12,047 bases of DNA from Firmicutes bacterium CAG:170. GTDB lineage: Bacteria > Bacillota > Clostridia > Oscillospirales > Oscillospiraceae. Below are positions 5,957 to 12,047 of this stretch, in pieces (the first letter of the stretch is position 1; each line of letters starts with the position of its first letter). A program made the translations under genes and the position numbers. Location: assembly GCA_000436735.1 (NCBI GenBank), contig FR887244.1, positions 37,226 through 49,272 on the forward strand, read 5' to 3'. The notes under the pieces are model-generated. The model saw nothing but the letters and a program-made list of their open reading frames with translations. It was not told where the DNA came from and searched no databases.

Positions 5957-6145
5957 TTACTCTGCCGACTCGACAGCGATCACTTCACGGCCGTTGTAAT
6001 AGCCGCAAGCCTTACAAGCTCTGTGAGGCAGGCGGGGCTCGCCGCACTTCGGGCAAGCGACGACACCGGGGATCGCCAGTTTCCAGTGGGAGCTGCGTCT
6101 CTTATCTCTTCTTGCGCGGGAAACTTTTCTCTTCGGTACTGCCAT
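5957..6145 (-). CDS. rpmF: 50S ribosomal protein bL32
   Basis: The 62-residue basic protein starts MAVPKRKVSRARRDKRRSSHW, the standard bL32 N-terminus, and is a structural protein of the large ribosomal subunit. It has a full zinc ribbon with Cys31, Cys34, Cys44 and Cys47 (CPKC and CKAC), that is, the zinc-binding form; many genomes also hold a zinc-free paralog for zinc starvation, but none is seen here. ATG 6145 follows a very strong AAGGAGGTG site with good spacing, as expected for a ribosomal protein. It lies 44 bases downstream of yceD, the usual pairing in bacteria, and is followed by a terminator. Confidence 0.98.
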   Translation of the reverse strand: MAVPKRKVSRARRDKRRSSHWKLAIPGVVACPKCGEPRLPHRACKACGYYNGREVIAVESAE

Positions 6146-6189
6146 TTTCGGTACACCTCCTTGATCGAAATGCCTTTTCGGCACATTGT

Positions 6190-6696
6190 CTACTTTTTCC
6201 TGTCCAGCAGCTGCTGCAGGACAGCAAATCTGGAATCCGGCTCGCTCTTGCAGTCGCAGGGACCTTCGTTGAGGTTCTTGCCGCAGCGGAAGCAGAGTCC
6301 TTTGCAATCTTCACGGCACAGCAGCTTCTGATCCATGTTCAGGACAAAAGCCGTCGTCAGGATGTCGTCAAGATCGGCACGATCCTCCACAAGCTCAAAA
6401 ACCCACGGGTTTTCAAACTCGTCAGATTCCATGCTGGTGACCAGCACGGCCTCGATGGGATATTCCACCGGACGCGCAAAGGCAGCGGCGCATCGATCAC
6501 ACACACCGTGCAGCGTCGTCCAGACCGTTCCGGTAAGCTCCAGAACGCCGGCCGTGTTGCGCACGCTTCCCTTCGCCTGGACAGGCTCGGTCACGGGGCA
6601 GCAGCTGCCGAATTGCATGGCATGCAGATCAAGGCTTGTTTCAAAGGGAACCACGCCGCCGGGTACGGCGATAATCCTGCTCAGATCCAGTAGCAT
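6190..6696 (-). CDS. yceD: YceD/DUF177 family protein (23S rRNA accumulation)
   Basis: The 168-residue protein is a DUF177 member, found next to rpmF across bacteria. In E. coli and plants the family is needed for normal 23S rRNA accumulation; how it works is not settled. The sequence shows two cysteine clusters: CDRC at 66-69, and Cys127, Cys131, Cys135, Cys138, Cys147 and Cys149 in a C-terminal ribbon (LCREDCKGLCFRCGKNL), which suggests metal binding. ATG 6696 is preceded by TTGGAGGG with good spacing; a TTG at 6708 would lie inside that site and is unlikely. It is the first gene of a two-gene unit with rpmF, transcribed from the promoter at 6729-6757. Confidence 0.9.
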   Translation of the reverse strand: MLLDLSRIIAVPGGVVPFETSLDLHAMQFGSCCPVTEPVQAKGSVRNTAGVLELTGTVWTTLHGVCDRCAAAFARPVEYPIEAVLVTSMESDEFENPWVFELVEDRADLDDILTTAFVLNMDQKLLCREDCKGLCFRCGKNLNEGPCDCKSEPDSRFAVLQQLLDRKK

Positions 6697-6728
6697 AGCG
6701 CCCTCCAATTCAGAATCATGCAGTGGAT

Positions 6729-6757
6729 ATTATATCGGAAGGGGCAAGGAAAGTCAA
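6729..6757 (-). promoter_or_regulatory. Strong sigma-A promoter of yceD-rpmF, with A-rich upstream element
   Basis: On the minus strand, TTGACT (6752-6757), 17-base spacer and perfect TATAAT (6729-6734). Upstream of the -35, bases 6758-6792 read on this strand as repeated A-runs, like an UP element that binds the RNA polymerase alpha subunit. This fits a gene pair serving the ribosome. Confidence 0.88.
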
Positions 6758-6792
6758 ATACTATTTTCACTTTTTTTCATTATTTTTCTGAG

Positions 6793-6821
6793 TTTACACA
6801 AGCCGTTGCCCGTGGTAAAAT
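6793..6821 (+). promoter_or_regulatory. Sigma-A promoter of the RluA-family gene
   Basis: On the plus strand, TTTACA (6793-6798), 17-base spacer and TAAAAT (6816-6821). It is back to back with the yceD promoter, with 35 bases between the two -35 boxes. The start near 6828 leaves a leader of about 27 bases. Confidence 0.72.
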
Positions 6822-6854
6822 GATCCTACCCTTTATCTGGTTTCGGAGGCGCTC

Positions 6855-7811
6855 ATGAAAGAGTTCACCATCACGCAAAACGACGCCGGGCAGCGGCTCG
6901 ACCGCTTTTTGTCCAAGGCCGTTCCCCTGCTGCCGGAGTCGCTGATGCAGAAATACATCCGTCTCAAGCGCATCAAGCTCGGCGGCAAGCGCGTCGAGCG
7001 CAATACGCGGCTGAACGTGGGCGACGTGCTCCAGCTTTATATCAACGACGAGTTTTTTGAAACGCCGAAGGCCGAGAACGCCTATCTGACCGTCTCCGCG
7101 CCAAAGCTCAACATCGTCTATGAGGACGAAAACATCCTGCTCGTGGACAAAAAGCCCGGTCTTGCCGTCCATCCGCACGACGGCGCGGAGTATGGGAAAA
7201 CGCTCATCGACCACATTCAGGCCTATCTCTACGCCAAGCGCGAGTGGCGCCCGCGCGAGGAAAACTCGTTCACGCCCGCCCTCTGCAACCGCATCGACCG
7301 CAATACCGGCGGCATCGTGATCGCGGCCAAGAACGCGGAGGCGCTGCGCATCCTCAACCAGAAGATCAAGGACCGTGAGATCGACAAGCGCTATCTCTGC
7401 ATCGTCCACGGGACGCCGAAGCCGCCCGAGGGACGACTCGAAGGCTATCTCTTCAAGGACGCGAAGGAAAACCGCGTATACATTACAAAAAAGATGCAGC
7501 CCGGCGCAAAGACCGCCGTCACGTTCTACCGCACGCTCCAATCGAAAAACGGCCTGTCTCTGGTCGAGTGTGAGCTTCTCACCGGGCGGACGCACCAGAT
7601 CCGCGCGCAGATGGCCGCCGCCGGCTGGCCATTGCTCGGAGACGGAAAATACGGCAAGCTCGACAAGCGCTATGACCGGAAATATCAGGCGCTTTATTCC
7701 TACAAGCTCCGCTTCGCGTTCACGACGGAGGCCGGAATTCTGGAATATCTGAACGGAAAAAGCTTCGAAGTCGCCTCTGTGGACTTTGTTCAGGAATATT
7801 TCCCGAAATAG
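6855..7811 (+). CDS. RluA-family 23S rRNA pseudouridine synthase (RluC/RluD-like)
   Basis: The 318-residue protein makes pseudouridine in RNA, most probably 23S rRNA. An N-terminal S4-like RNA-binding domain covers about residues 10-65 (GQRLDRFLSKAVP and RIKLGGKRVERNTRLNVGD). The catalytic domain starts near residue 86 (LNIVYEDENILLVDKKPGLAVHP) and holds CNRIDRNTGGIVIAAKN at 144-160, where Asp148 is the expected nucleophile. The family's usual HRLD appears as NRID, common among Firmicute members. The later motif GRTHQIRAQMAAAGWPLLGD completes the fold. Which uridines it modifies cannot be read from sequence, so I give no gene symbol. ATG 6855 follows CGGAGG. I see no hairpin terminator right after its stop; the next one is at 7891-7932, beyond the pot promoter. 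Confidence 0.93.
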   Translation: MKEFTITQNDAGQRLDRFLSKAVPLLPESLMQKYIRLKRIKLGGKRVERNTRLNVGDVLQLYINDEFFETPKAENAYLTVSAPKLNIVYEDENILLVDKKPGLAVHPHDGAEYGKTLIDHIQAYLYAKREWRPREENSFTPALCNRIDRNTGGIVIAAKNAEALRILNQKIKDREIDKRYLCIVHGTPKPPEGRLEGYLFKDAKENRVYITKKMQPGAKTAVTFYRTLQSKNGLSLVECELLTGRTHQIRAQMAAAGWPLLGDGKYGKLDKRYDRKYQALYSYKLRFAFTTEAGILEYLNGKSFEVASVDFVQEYFPK

Positions 7812-7857
7812 CCCCGTCTTTCCCCCAAAATTTCTACAAAAAATTACACAAAACCAA

Positions 7858-7886
7858 TTGACAACCGCCCCCCTACCATATATGAT
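7858..7886 (+). promoter_or_regulatory. Sigma-A promoter of the potABCD leader
   Basis: Consensus TTGACA (7858-7863), 17-base spacer and TATGAT (7881-7886). Transcription should begin about 7891-7894, giving a leader of about 257-260 bases before potA ATG. Confidence 0.85.
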
Positions 7887-7890
7887 GTCT

Positions 7891-7932
7891 ATCAGTACGT
7901 CTGGAATGCCAGATGTACTGATATTCTTTTTT
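7891..7932 (+). terminator. Terminator-like hairpin at the start of the pot transcript
   Basis: A 14-pair stem with one G-U pair: ATCAGTACGTCTGG (7891-7904) and CCAGATGTACTGAT (7909-7922), loop AATG, followed by ATTCTTTTTT (7923-7932). By shape it is an intrinsic terminator. It starts at or within a few bases of the predicted transcription start, so it is either an early attenuator, a 5' protective hairpin, or at DNA level an inverted-repeat operator next to the -10 box. It may also stop read-through from the RluA-family gene. Confidence 0.75.
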
Positions 7933-7964
7933 CAGACGGAATATCGGAACAAATGAAAACAAAA

Positions 7965-8150
7965 GGCAGCTCCGGCTGGGGCTGATGTGCGGAGTGCGCC
8001 GTCAGATTTCCCGTCAGCCAAGGAAAAGCCGCAGGAGACCCTGCCGGGTCTCCGAGGATTTTTCCGCAGGATCACGGGAAAGCTGCAAACAGGCCGCGCG
8101 TCAGAATCGGACGGTGCTGCCGAAAAAACAAGGAGAAACGGGGGAGGATA
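7965..8150 (+). ncRNA. Candidate structured 5' leader RNA (possible riboswitch) of potABCD
   Basis: This fills the rest of the 339-base gap before potA. Paired segments seen by eye: P1 GCAGCT (7966-7971) with AGCTGC (8081-8086); P2 7982-8005, CTGA with TCAG closing a bulged stem with GCG/CGC at its tip; P3 TTCCCGT (8008-8014) with ACGGGAA (8074-8080); and inside P3, GGAAAA (8022-8027) with TTTTCC (8060-8065) and a perfect GGAGACCC (8034-8041) with GGGTCTCC (8046-8053). P1, P2 and P3 meet as a three-way junction. The P3 first strand TTTCCCGT (8007-8014) can instead pair with ACGGGGGA (8138-8145), which contains part of the potA ribosome binding site (8140-8147). I do not match this to any known riboswitch class. 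No folding program was run. Confidence 0.5.
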
Positions 8151-9281
8151 ATGTCTGAAGAACTCATTCGCCTGTCAGATCTTACGATGACCTTTGAGGA
8201 CGGCGAAACCATTCTGGATCACATCAATCTTTACATCAGGAATAAGGAATTTCTCACATTGCTGGGTCCCAGTGGATGCGGAAAAACCACAACTCTACGA
8301 ATTATTGGCGGTTTTTTGACACCTACGTCCGGTGATGTGTTTTTTAACGGCCAGAGGGTCAACGACGTGCCGCCGTATAAGCGCAAGATCAATACGGTGT
8401 TCCAGAAATACGCGCTGTTCCCGCATCTGGACGTATATGACAACATTGCCTTCGGCCTCCGGCTGCTGAAGCTGAGCGAGCAGGAGATCGACGACCGCGT
8501 GACGGAAATGCTCGAGATCGTCAGCCTGAAGGGCTTTGAAAACCGGAAGGTCACTTCCCTTTCCGGCGGCCAGCAGCAGCGTGTCGCCATCGCGCGCGCG
8601 CTCGTGAACCGGCCGCAGGTGCTTCTGCTCGACGAGCCGCTGGGCGCGCTCGACCTTCGTCTGCGCAAGGATATGCAGAACGAGCTGAAGAGCATCCAGC
8701 AGCAGACCGGCATCACCTTTATTTATGTCACGCACGATCAGGAGGAGGCGCTCTCCATGTCCGACATCGTCGTCGTCATGGACAAGGGCAAGATCCAGCA
8801 GATCGGTACGCCGCAGGATATCTATAACGAGCCGAAGAACGCCTTCGTCGCGGATTTCATCGGCGAATCGAACATTCTCGACGGCGTGATGCTGGACGAT
8901 TATCTGGTCAAATTCTTCGGCCGGAAATTCGAGTGCGTGGACAAGGGCTTTGAAAAGAATGAGCCGGTCGATGTCGTGATCCGTCCGGAGGATATCGACA
9001 TCGTTCCCGCCGATCAGGGCCACCTGTGCGGCACCGTCACCTCCGTCACCTTCAAGGGCGTCCACTACGACACCATCGTTGATTTCAAGGGCTTCAAGTG
9101 GCTCATTCAGACCACGGACTTCTACCCTGTCGATTCCTATATCGGCATCCGGCTCAATCCGGAGGACATCCATATCATGCACAAGAGCGAGTATTCCGGT
9201 CTCTACGGCGACTACAGCTCCTACAGCGCGGAATACGACGAGATCGCCGATGCAGCGGAGGATGAAGAGGATGAAGAATAA
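8151..9281 (+). CDS. potA: Spermidine/putrescine ABC transporter ATPase PotA
   Basis: The 376-residue ATPase powers polyamine import. It has every element of an ABC nucleotide-binding domain: Walker A GPSGCGKTT at 39-47, Q-loop Gln85, signature LSGGQ at 137-141, Walker B ending in LLLDEP (158-163) with D-loop GALD, and switch His195. The regulatory part after about 235 includes RPEDIDIVPAD and RLNPEDIHIM, typical of the TOBE domain of PotA-like proteins. The C-terminus ends in a strongly acidic tail (DEIADAAEDEEDEE), unusual for the family and partly fixed by the overlapping potB start. ATG 8151 has GGGGGAGG at 8140-8147, four bases before. It is the first gene of potABCD and follows the long structured leader. 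Confidence 0.95.
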   Translation: MSEELIRLSDLTMTFEDGETILDHINLYIRNKEFLTLLGPSGCGKTTTLRIIGGFLTPTSGDVFFNGQRVNDVPPYKRKINTVFQKYALFPHLDVYDNIAFGLRLLKLSEQEIDDRVTEMLEIVSLKGFENRKVTSLSGGQQQRVAIARALVNRPQVLLLDEPLGALDLRLRKDMQNELKSIQQQTGITFIYVTHDQEEALSMSDIVVVMDKGKIQQIGTPQDIYNEPKNAFVADFIGESNILDGVMLDDYLVKFFGRKFECVDKGFEKNEPVDVVIRPEDIDIVPADQGHLCGTVTSVTFKGVHYDTIVDFKGFKWLIQTTDFYPVDSYIGIRLNPEDIHIMHKSEYSGLYGDYSSYSAEYDEIADAAEDEEDEE

Positions 9282-10089
9282 GCTGCTTGCCGCGCCCTAT
9301 ATCGTCTGGATGGCGATCTTCATTCTGGTGCCGCTCGGCATCGTCGTCTACTACGCGCTGACGGATTCCATCACCGGCCAGTTCACCCTTGCAAATCTGG
9401 CCTCCATCGGAAGCTATCTGCCCATCTTCCTGCGCTCGATCTGGCTGTCGCTGTTCGCGGCGCTGATCTGCCTTGTGATCGGCTACCCGGTCGCGTATTT
9501 CATCGCGCAGTGCAAGCCGACGACGCAGCGCTTTCTGGAAATGCTCATCATGCTCCCGATGTGCATGAGCTTTCTGCTGCGGACGCTCGCGTGGGTCGCC
9601 ATGCTCGAGGATACCGGCATTTTCAACAGTCTCCTGAAAAGCATCGGTCTGTCCCCGCTGCCGCTCATCCGCACGAACGGCGCGGTCATCCTCGGCATGG
9701 TCTACAACTACCTGCCGTATATGATCCTGCCGCTGTATACGGTCATCATGAAGATCGACAACCGCCTCGTCGAGGCCGCCGCCGATCTCGGCTGCACGCC
9801 CGCGCAGGTCTTTTCCAAGGTCATTCTGCCGCTCTCCGGCCCCGGCATCCTGTCCGGACTGACCATGGTGTTCGTTCCGGCTGTCTCCACCTTCTACATT
9901 TCGCAGAAGCTCGGCTCGACCGGCACGACGCTGATCGGCGACGTGATCGAATCGCAGTTCAAGACCGCCTATAACCCGAATCTCGGCGCGGCCATGAGCC
10001 TTGTGCTCATGATCCTGATCTTTATCTGCGTCAGCGTCATGAACCGCTTCGGCGAAAACGAGGAAGAGGAGGTCATGGCAAAGGTATGA
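9271..10089 (+). CDS. potB: Spermidine/putrescine ABC transporter permease PotB
   Basis: The 272-residue inner membrane permease has the expected six-helix MetI-type fold and the cytoplasmic EAA loop that contacts PotA: EAAADLGCTPAQVFSKVILP at about 168-187. The first helix (about 7-31, LLAAPYIVWMAIFILVPLGIVVYYAL) starts almost at the N-terminus. I chose ATG 9271 because GGAGG at 9257-9261 is nine bases before it; the in-frame ATG 9262 touches that site. This start overlaps the last 11 bases of potA in another frame, so potB translation is probably coupled to potA. The C-terminal tail is acidic (ENEEEEV). It pairs with PotC to form the channel. Confidence 0.93.
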   Translation: MKNKLLAAPYIVWMAIFILVPLGIVVYYALTDSITGQFTLANLASIGSYLPIFLRSIWLSLFAALICLVIGYPVAYFIAQCKPTTQRFLEMLIMLPMCMSFLLRTLAWVAMLEDTGIFNSLLKSIGLSPLPLIRTNGAVILGMVYNYLPYMILPLYTVIMKIDNRLVEAAADLGCTPAQVFSKVILPLSGPGILSGLTMVFVPAVSTFYISQKLGSTGTTLIGDVIESQFKTAYNPNLGAAMSLVLMILIFICVSVMNRFGENEEEEVMAKV

Positions 10090-10901
10090 AGCACTTTAAC
10101 CGTACCGTAACCGTTCTGGTTTTCATCTTCCTCTACATCCCCATGATCGTGCTCGGCGTCGCGTCGTTCAACGCCGGCACCGATATCGCCACCTTCAAGG
10201 GCTTCACGCTCTCGCAGTATGCGAATCTGTTCCGTGACAGCACGCTTCTGCGGCTGCTGCTCAACTCGCTCATCATCGCCGTGCTCTCCACGCTGATCGC
10301 AACGGCCGTCGGCACGATGGCCGCCGTCGGCATCCACGGCATGAAGGGCAAGCTCCGCAGCGCCGTCATGACGCTCACCAATATCCCCATGACGAATCCC
10401 GATATCGTCACCGGCGTCGCGCTGGCGCTGCTGTTCGCCTTTGTGGGCGGCGCGCTCCGCCGCAATGACATCCTGAGCTTCTGGACGCTGCTCATCGCGC
10501 ACATCACCTTCAACCTGCCCTATGTCATCCTCAACGTCATGCCGAAGCTCCAGCAGATGGACAAGGACCTCGTCGAGGCCGCCATGGATCTCGGCTGCAC
10601 GCCGATGCAGGCGTTCACGAAGGTTGTGATCCACGAGATCATGCCCGGCATCGTCTCCGGCGCGCTGATGGCCTTCACCATGAGTCTGGACGATTTCGTC
10701 ATTTCCTACTTTGTCACCGGCTCGCGCTTCATCACGCTCCCGGTCGAGATCTACAACTACGTCAAAAAGCCGATCCAGCCGAAGATCTATGCGCTGTTTA
10801 CGCTGATGTTCCTTGTGATCCTCGTCCTGATGGTGACGATGAACCTGCTCCAGACCCGCAGCGACAAGTCCCGTCACGCAGGAAGGAGGGCACGCGCATG
10901 A
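10086..10901 (+). CDS. potC: Spermidine/putrescine ABC transporter permease PotC
   Basis: The 271-residue second permease subunit has six predicted helices and the EAA loop EAAMDLGCTPMQAFTKVVIH at about 164-183, followed by the typical PotC stretch MAFTMSLDDFVISYFVTG. The signature of PotB (EAAADLGCTP) and PotC (EAAMDLGCTP) nearly match, as expected of paralogs that form a heterodimer. ATG 10086 overlaps the potB stop as ATGA, the usual sign of coupled translation; a GAGGAGGT site lies in the potB end. The last residues (SRHAGRRARA) are basic and are encoded by the region that also carries the potD ribosome binding site. Confidence 0.94.
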   Translation: MKHFNRTVTVLVFIFLYIPMIVLGVASFNAGTDIATFKGFTLSQYANLFRDSTLLRLLLNSLIIAVLSTLIATAVGTMAAVGIHGMKGKLRSAVMTLTNIPMTNPDIVTGVALALLFAFVGGALRRNDILSFWTLLIAHITFNLPYVILNVMPKLQQMDKDLVEAAMDLGCTPMQAFTKVVIHEIMPGIVSGALMAFTMSLDDFVISYFVTGSRFITLPVEIYNYVKKPIQPKIYALFTLMFLVILVLMVTMNLLQTRSDKSRHAGRRARA

Positions 10902-12047
10902 AAAAGAGAGTCTTTTCGCTCCTGCTGGCATTCGTGCTGATCGCGGCCCTGCTGCCGCAGCCGGTCTCCGCCGCCCGTGAAGAGATCACAGTCTACAACT
11001 GGGGCCAGTATATCTCCGACGGCTCGGACGATTCTCTGGACGTGATCGCCGCCTTTGAGGAGGCGACAGGCATCCACGTCAATTATCTGACCTTCGACTC
11101 CAACGAGTCCATGTACACCAAGCTCAAGACCGGCGGCGCCAGCTACGATGTCATCATCCCCTCCGACTATATGATTGCAAAGCTCATCGAGGAGGATATG
11201 CTCGAGCCGCTGGACTTCGCCAACATCCCGAACTATGAGTACATTGACGAGGCATTCCGCAATCAGGCCTACGACCCGGAGAACCTGTACTCCGTCCCTT
11301 ACACATGGGGCACGGTCGGTCTGATCTACAATCGGAACTATGTCTCGGACGAGGACGCGGAAAGCTGGAGCTGCCTCTGGAACAGCAAATACGCCGGAAA
11401 GCTGCTGATGTTCGACAATCCCCGTGACGCATTCGCCATCGCCCAGTCTCTGCTCGGCTATGGCCTGAACACCGAGGATTTTAACGAGCTGAAAAACTGT
11501 GCCGACCTGCTCGCGCAGCAAAAGCCCGTCCTTCAGGGCTGGGTCATGGACCAGATCTTTGACAAGATGGAGCGCGGCGAGGCATGGGCCGCCCCCTACT
11601 ACGCAGGCGACTATCTGACGATGGTCGAGGAAAATCCCGATCTCGGCTTCAGCCATCCGAAGGAAGGCTACAACATCTTCATCGACGCCATGTGCATCCC
11701 GAAGGGTTGCAAGAACAAGTCCGGTGCGGAGGCGTTCATCAACTTCCTCTGTGATCCGGAGGTTTCGGCGGCAAACCTCGACTACATCGGCTATTCCACG
11801 CCCGAAACGGCGGCGAAGGAATATCTCGATGAGGAGATCACGTCCAGCCCGGTCGCCTACCCTGACGACGAAACGCTCGCGCGCAGCGAGAGCTTCAGCG
11901 CACTCGGGATCGAGGCCACACAGGCAATGAACGACCTCTGGCTGTCCGTCAAGACCACCGGCTCGAATACGACGATGTATCTGATCCTGACGCTGGCTGC
12001 CATTGCCGCCGTCATTCTCTTCTTCGTGATCTCCGGCATCTGCCGCC
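10898..12047 (+). CDS. potD: Polyamine-binding protein PotD with C-terminal membrane helix (3' end outside window)
   Basis: 383 residues are seen and the frame is still open at the edge. The protein captures spermidine or putrescine outside the membrane and hands it to PotBC. A signal peptide covers about 1-25, with hydrophobic core SLLLAFVLIAALLP and a likely signal peptidase I site after VSA; no lipobox cysteine is present. The mature start EEITVYNWGQYIS is the PotD/PotF hallmark. YDVIIPSDYMI, YTWGTVGLIYN, DNPRDAF (173-179), IFIDAM (260-265) and INFL align by eye with E. coli PotD. The Asp and acidic residues of DNPRD and of FID match ligand-contacting acidic residues there, while the nearby Trp is Ile. 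A strong hydrophobic helix lies at about 360-379 (MYLILTLAAIAAVILFFVIS). ATG 10898 overlaps the potC stop as ATGA and follows GGAAGGAGGG. Confidence 0.94.
   Translation, partial: MKKRVFSLLLAFVLIAALLPQPVSAAREEITVYNWGQYISDGSDDSLDVIAAFEEATGIHVNYLTFDSNESMYTKLKTGGASYDVIIPSDYMIAKLIEEDMLEPLDFANIPNYEYIDEAFRNQAYDPENLYSVPYTWGTVGLIYNRNYVSDEDAESWSCLWNSKYAGKLLMFDNPRDAFAIAQSLLGYGLNTEDFNELKNCADLLAQQKPVLQGWVMDQIFDKMERGEAWAAPYYAGDYLTMVEENPDLGFSHPKEGYNIFIDAMCIPKGCKNKSGAEAFINFLCDPEVSAANLDYIGYSTPETAAKEYLDEEITSSPVAYPDDETLARSESFSALGIEATQAMNDLWLSVKTTGSNTTMYLILTLAAIAAVILFFVISGICR

Noticed and set aside
4592..6331. A 579-codon open frame on the plus strand, antisense to der, rpmF and part of yceD
   Set aside because: It spans three well-supported genes and their terminator, has no domain I recognise, a composition rich in Arg, His, Asp and Val typical of reverse frames of GC-rich genes, and no ribosome binding site.
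7960..8150. Leader of potA as a guanidine-I/ykkC-type or other known riboswitch
   Set aside because: The segment GGGTCTCCGAGG faintly recalls ykkC, but the conserved ACGG and GGGGGAC-type blocks do not appear in order. TPP, cobalamin, SAM, glycine, lysine and T-box signatures are also absent.
8295..9182. A 295-codon open frame on the minus strand inside potA
   Set aside because: Antisense shadow of potA, whose motifs are complete; low-complexity Asp/Val/Leu composition.
9969..10931. A 320-codon open frame on the minus strand over potC
   Set aside because: Antisense shadow of potC; highly charged, repetitive composition with no start signal.

Overview
The window reads as a chromosomal segment of a GC-rich, low-mobility Firmicute, most likely a gut Clostridium-class bacterium of the Oscillospiraceae type. 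The reasons are strong AGGAGG-type ribosome binding sites on nearly every gene, sigma-A promoters with clean TTGACA-N17-TATAAT spacing, an FMN riboswitch driving a stand-alone ECF S component (RibU), a DUF4830 protein, a Clostridia-style CdaR/PucR regulator and a four-cysteine bL32. I infer this from protein style; no taxonomic marker is present. I see no insertion sequence, phage gene, CRISPR array, tRNA or rRNA.

Layout: 1-497 (minus) is the N-terminal part of a CdaR-like regulator with its own promoter. 713-1408 (minus) is an RsuA-type 16S rRNA pseudouridine synthase. 1499-1993 (plus) is a membrane-anchored DUF4830 protein that converges, with 4 bases between, on a SLOG/DUF1273 gene at 1998-2483 (minus). 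Between the SLOG gene and ribU lie two divergent promoters whose -35 boxes overlap, then an FMN riboswitch with a terminator, then ribU (2836-3564, riboflavin uptake). A PAP2-family membrane protein (3654-4376) follows from its own promoter and ends at a strong two-way terminator.

4481-6696 (minus) is a ribosome-biogenesis block: yceD and rpmF (bL32) share one near-consensus promoter and end at a terminator, followed by the ribosome-assembly GTPase gene der. Divergent from yceD is an RluA-family 23S pseudouridine synthase (6855-7811). Together with rsuA, much of the window serves ribosome making.

7812-8150 is a 339-base non-coding region, and 8151-12047 is a translationally overlapped potABCD operon for spermidine/putrescine import; potD runs off the window. 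The pot leader is the most interesting part. A consensus promoter is followed, almost at +1, by a 14-bp hairpin with a T-tract. Next comes a stretch that folds on paper into a three-way junction. The strand closing one of its arms can also pair with the potA Shine-Dalgarno region. I recognise no known riboswitch class there, so it is a candidate new cis-regulatory RNA for polyamine uptake. PotD itself is unusual: it has a plain signal peptide with no lipobox and carries a C-terminal membrane helix.
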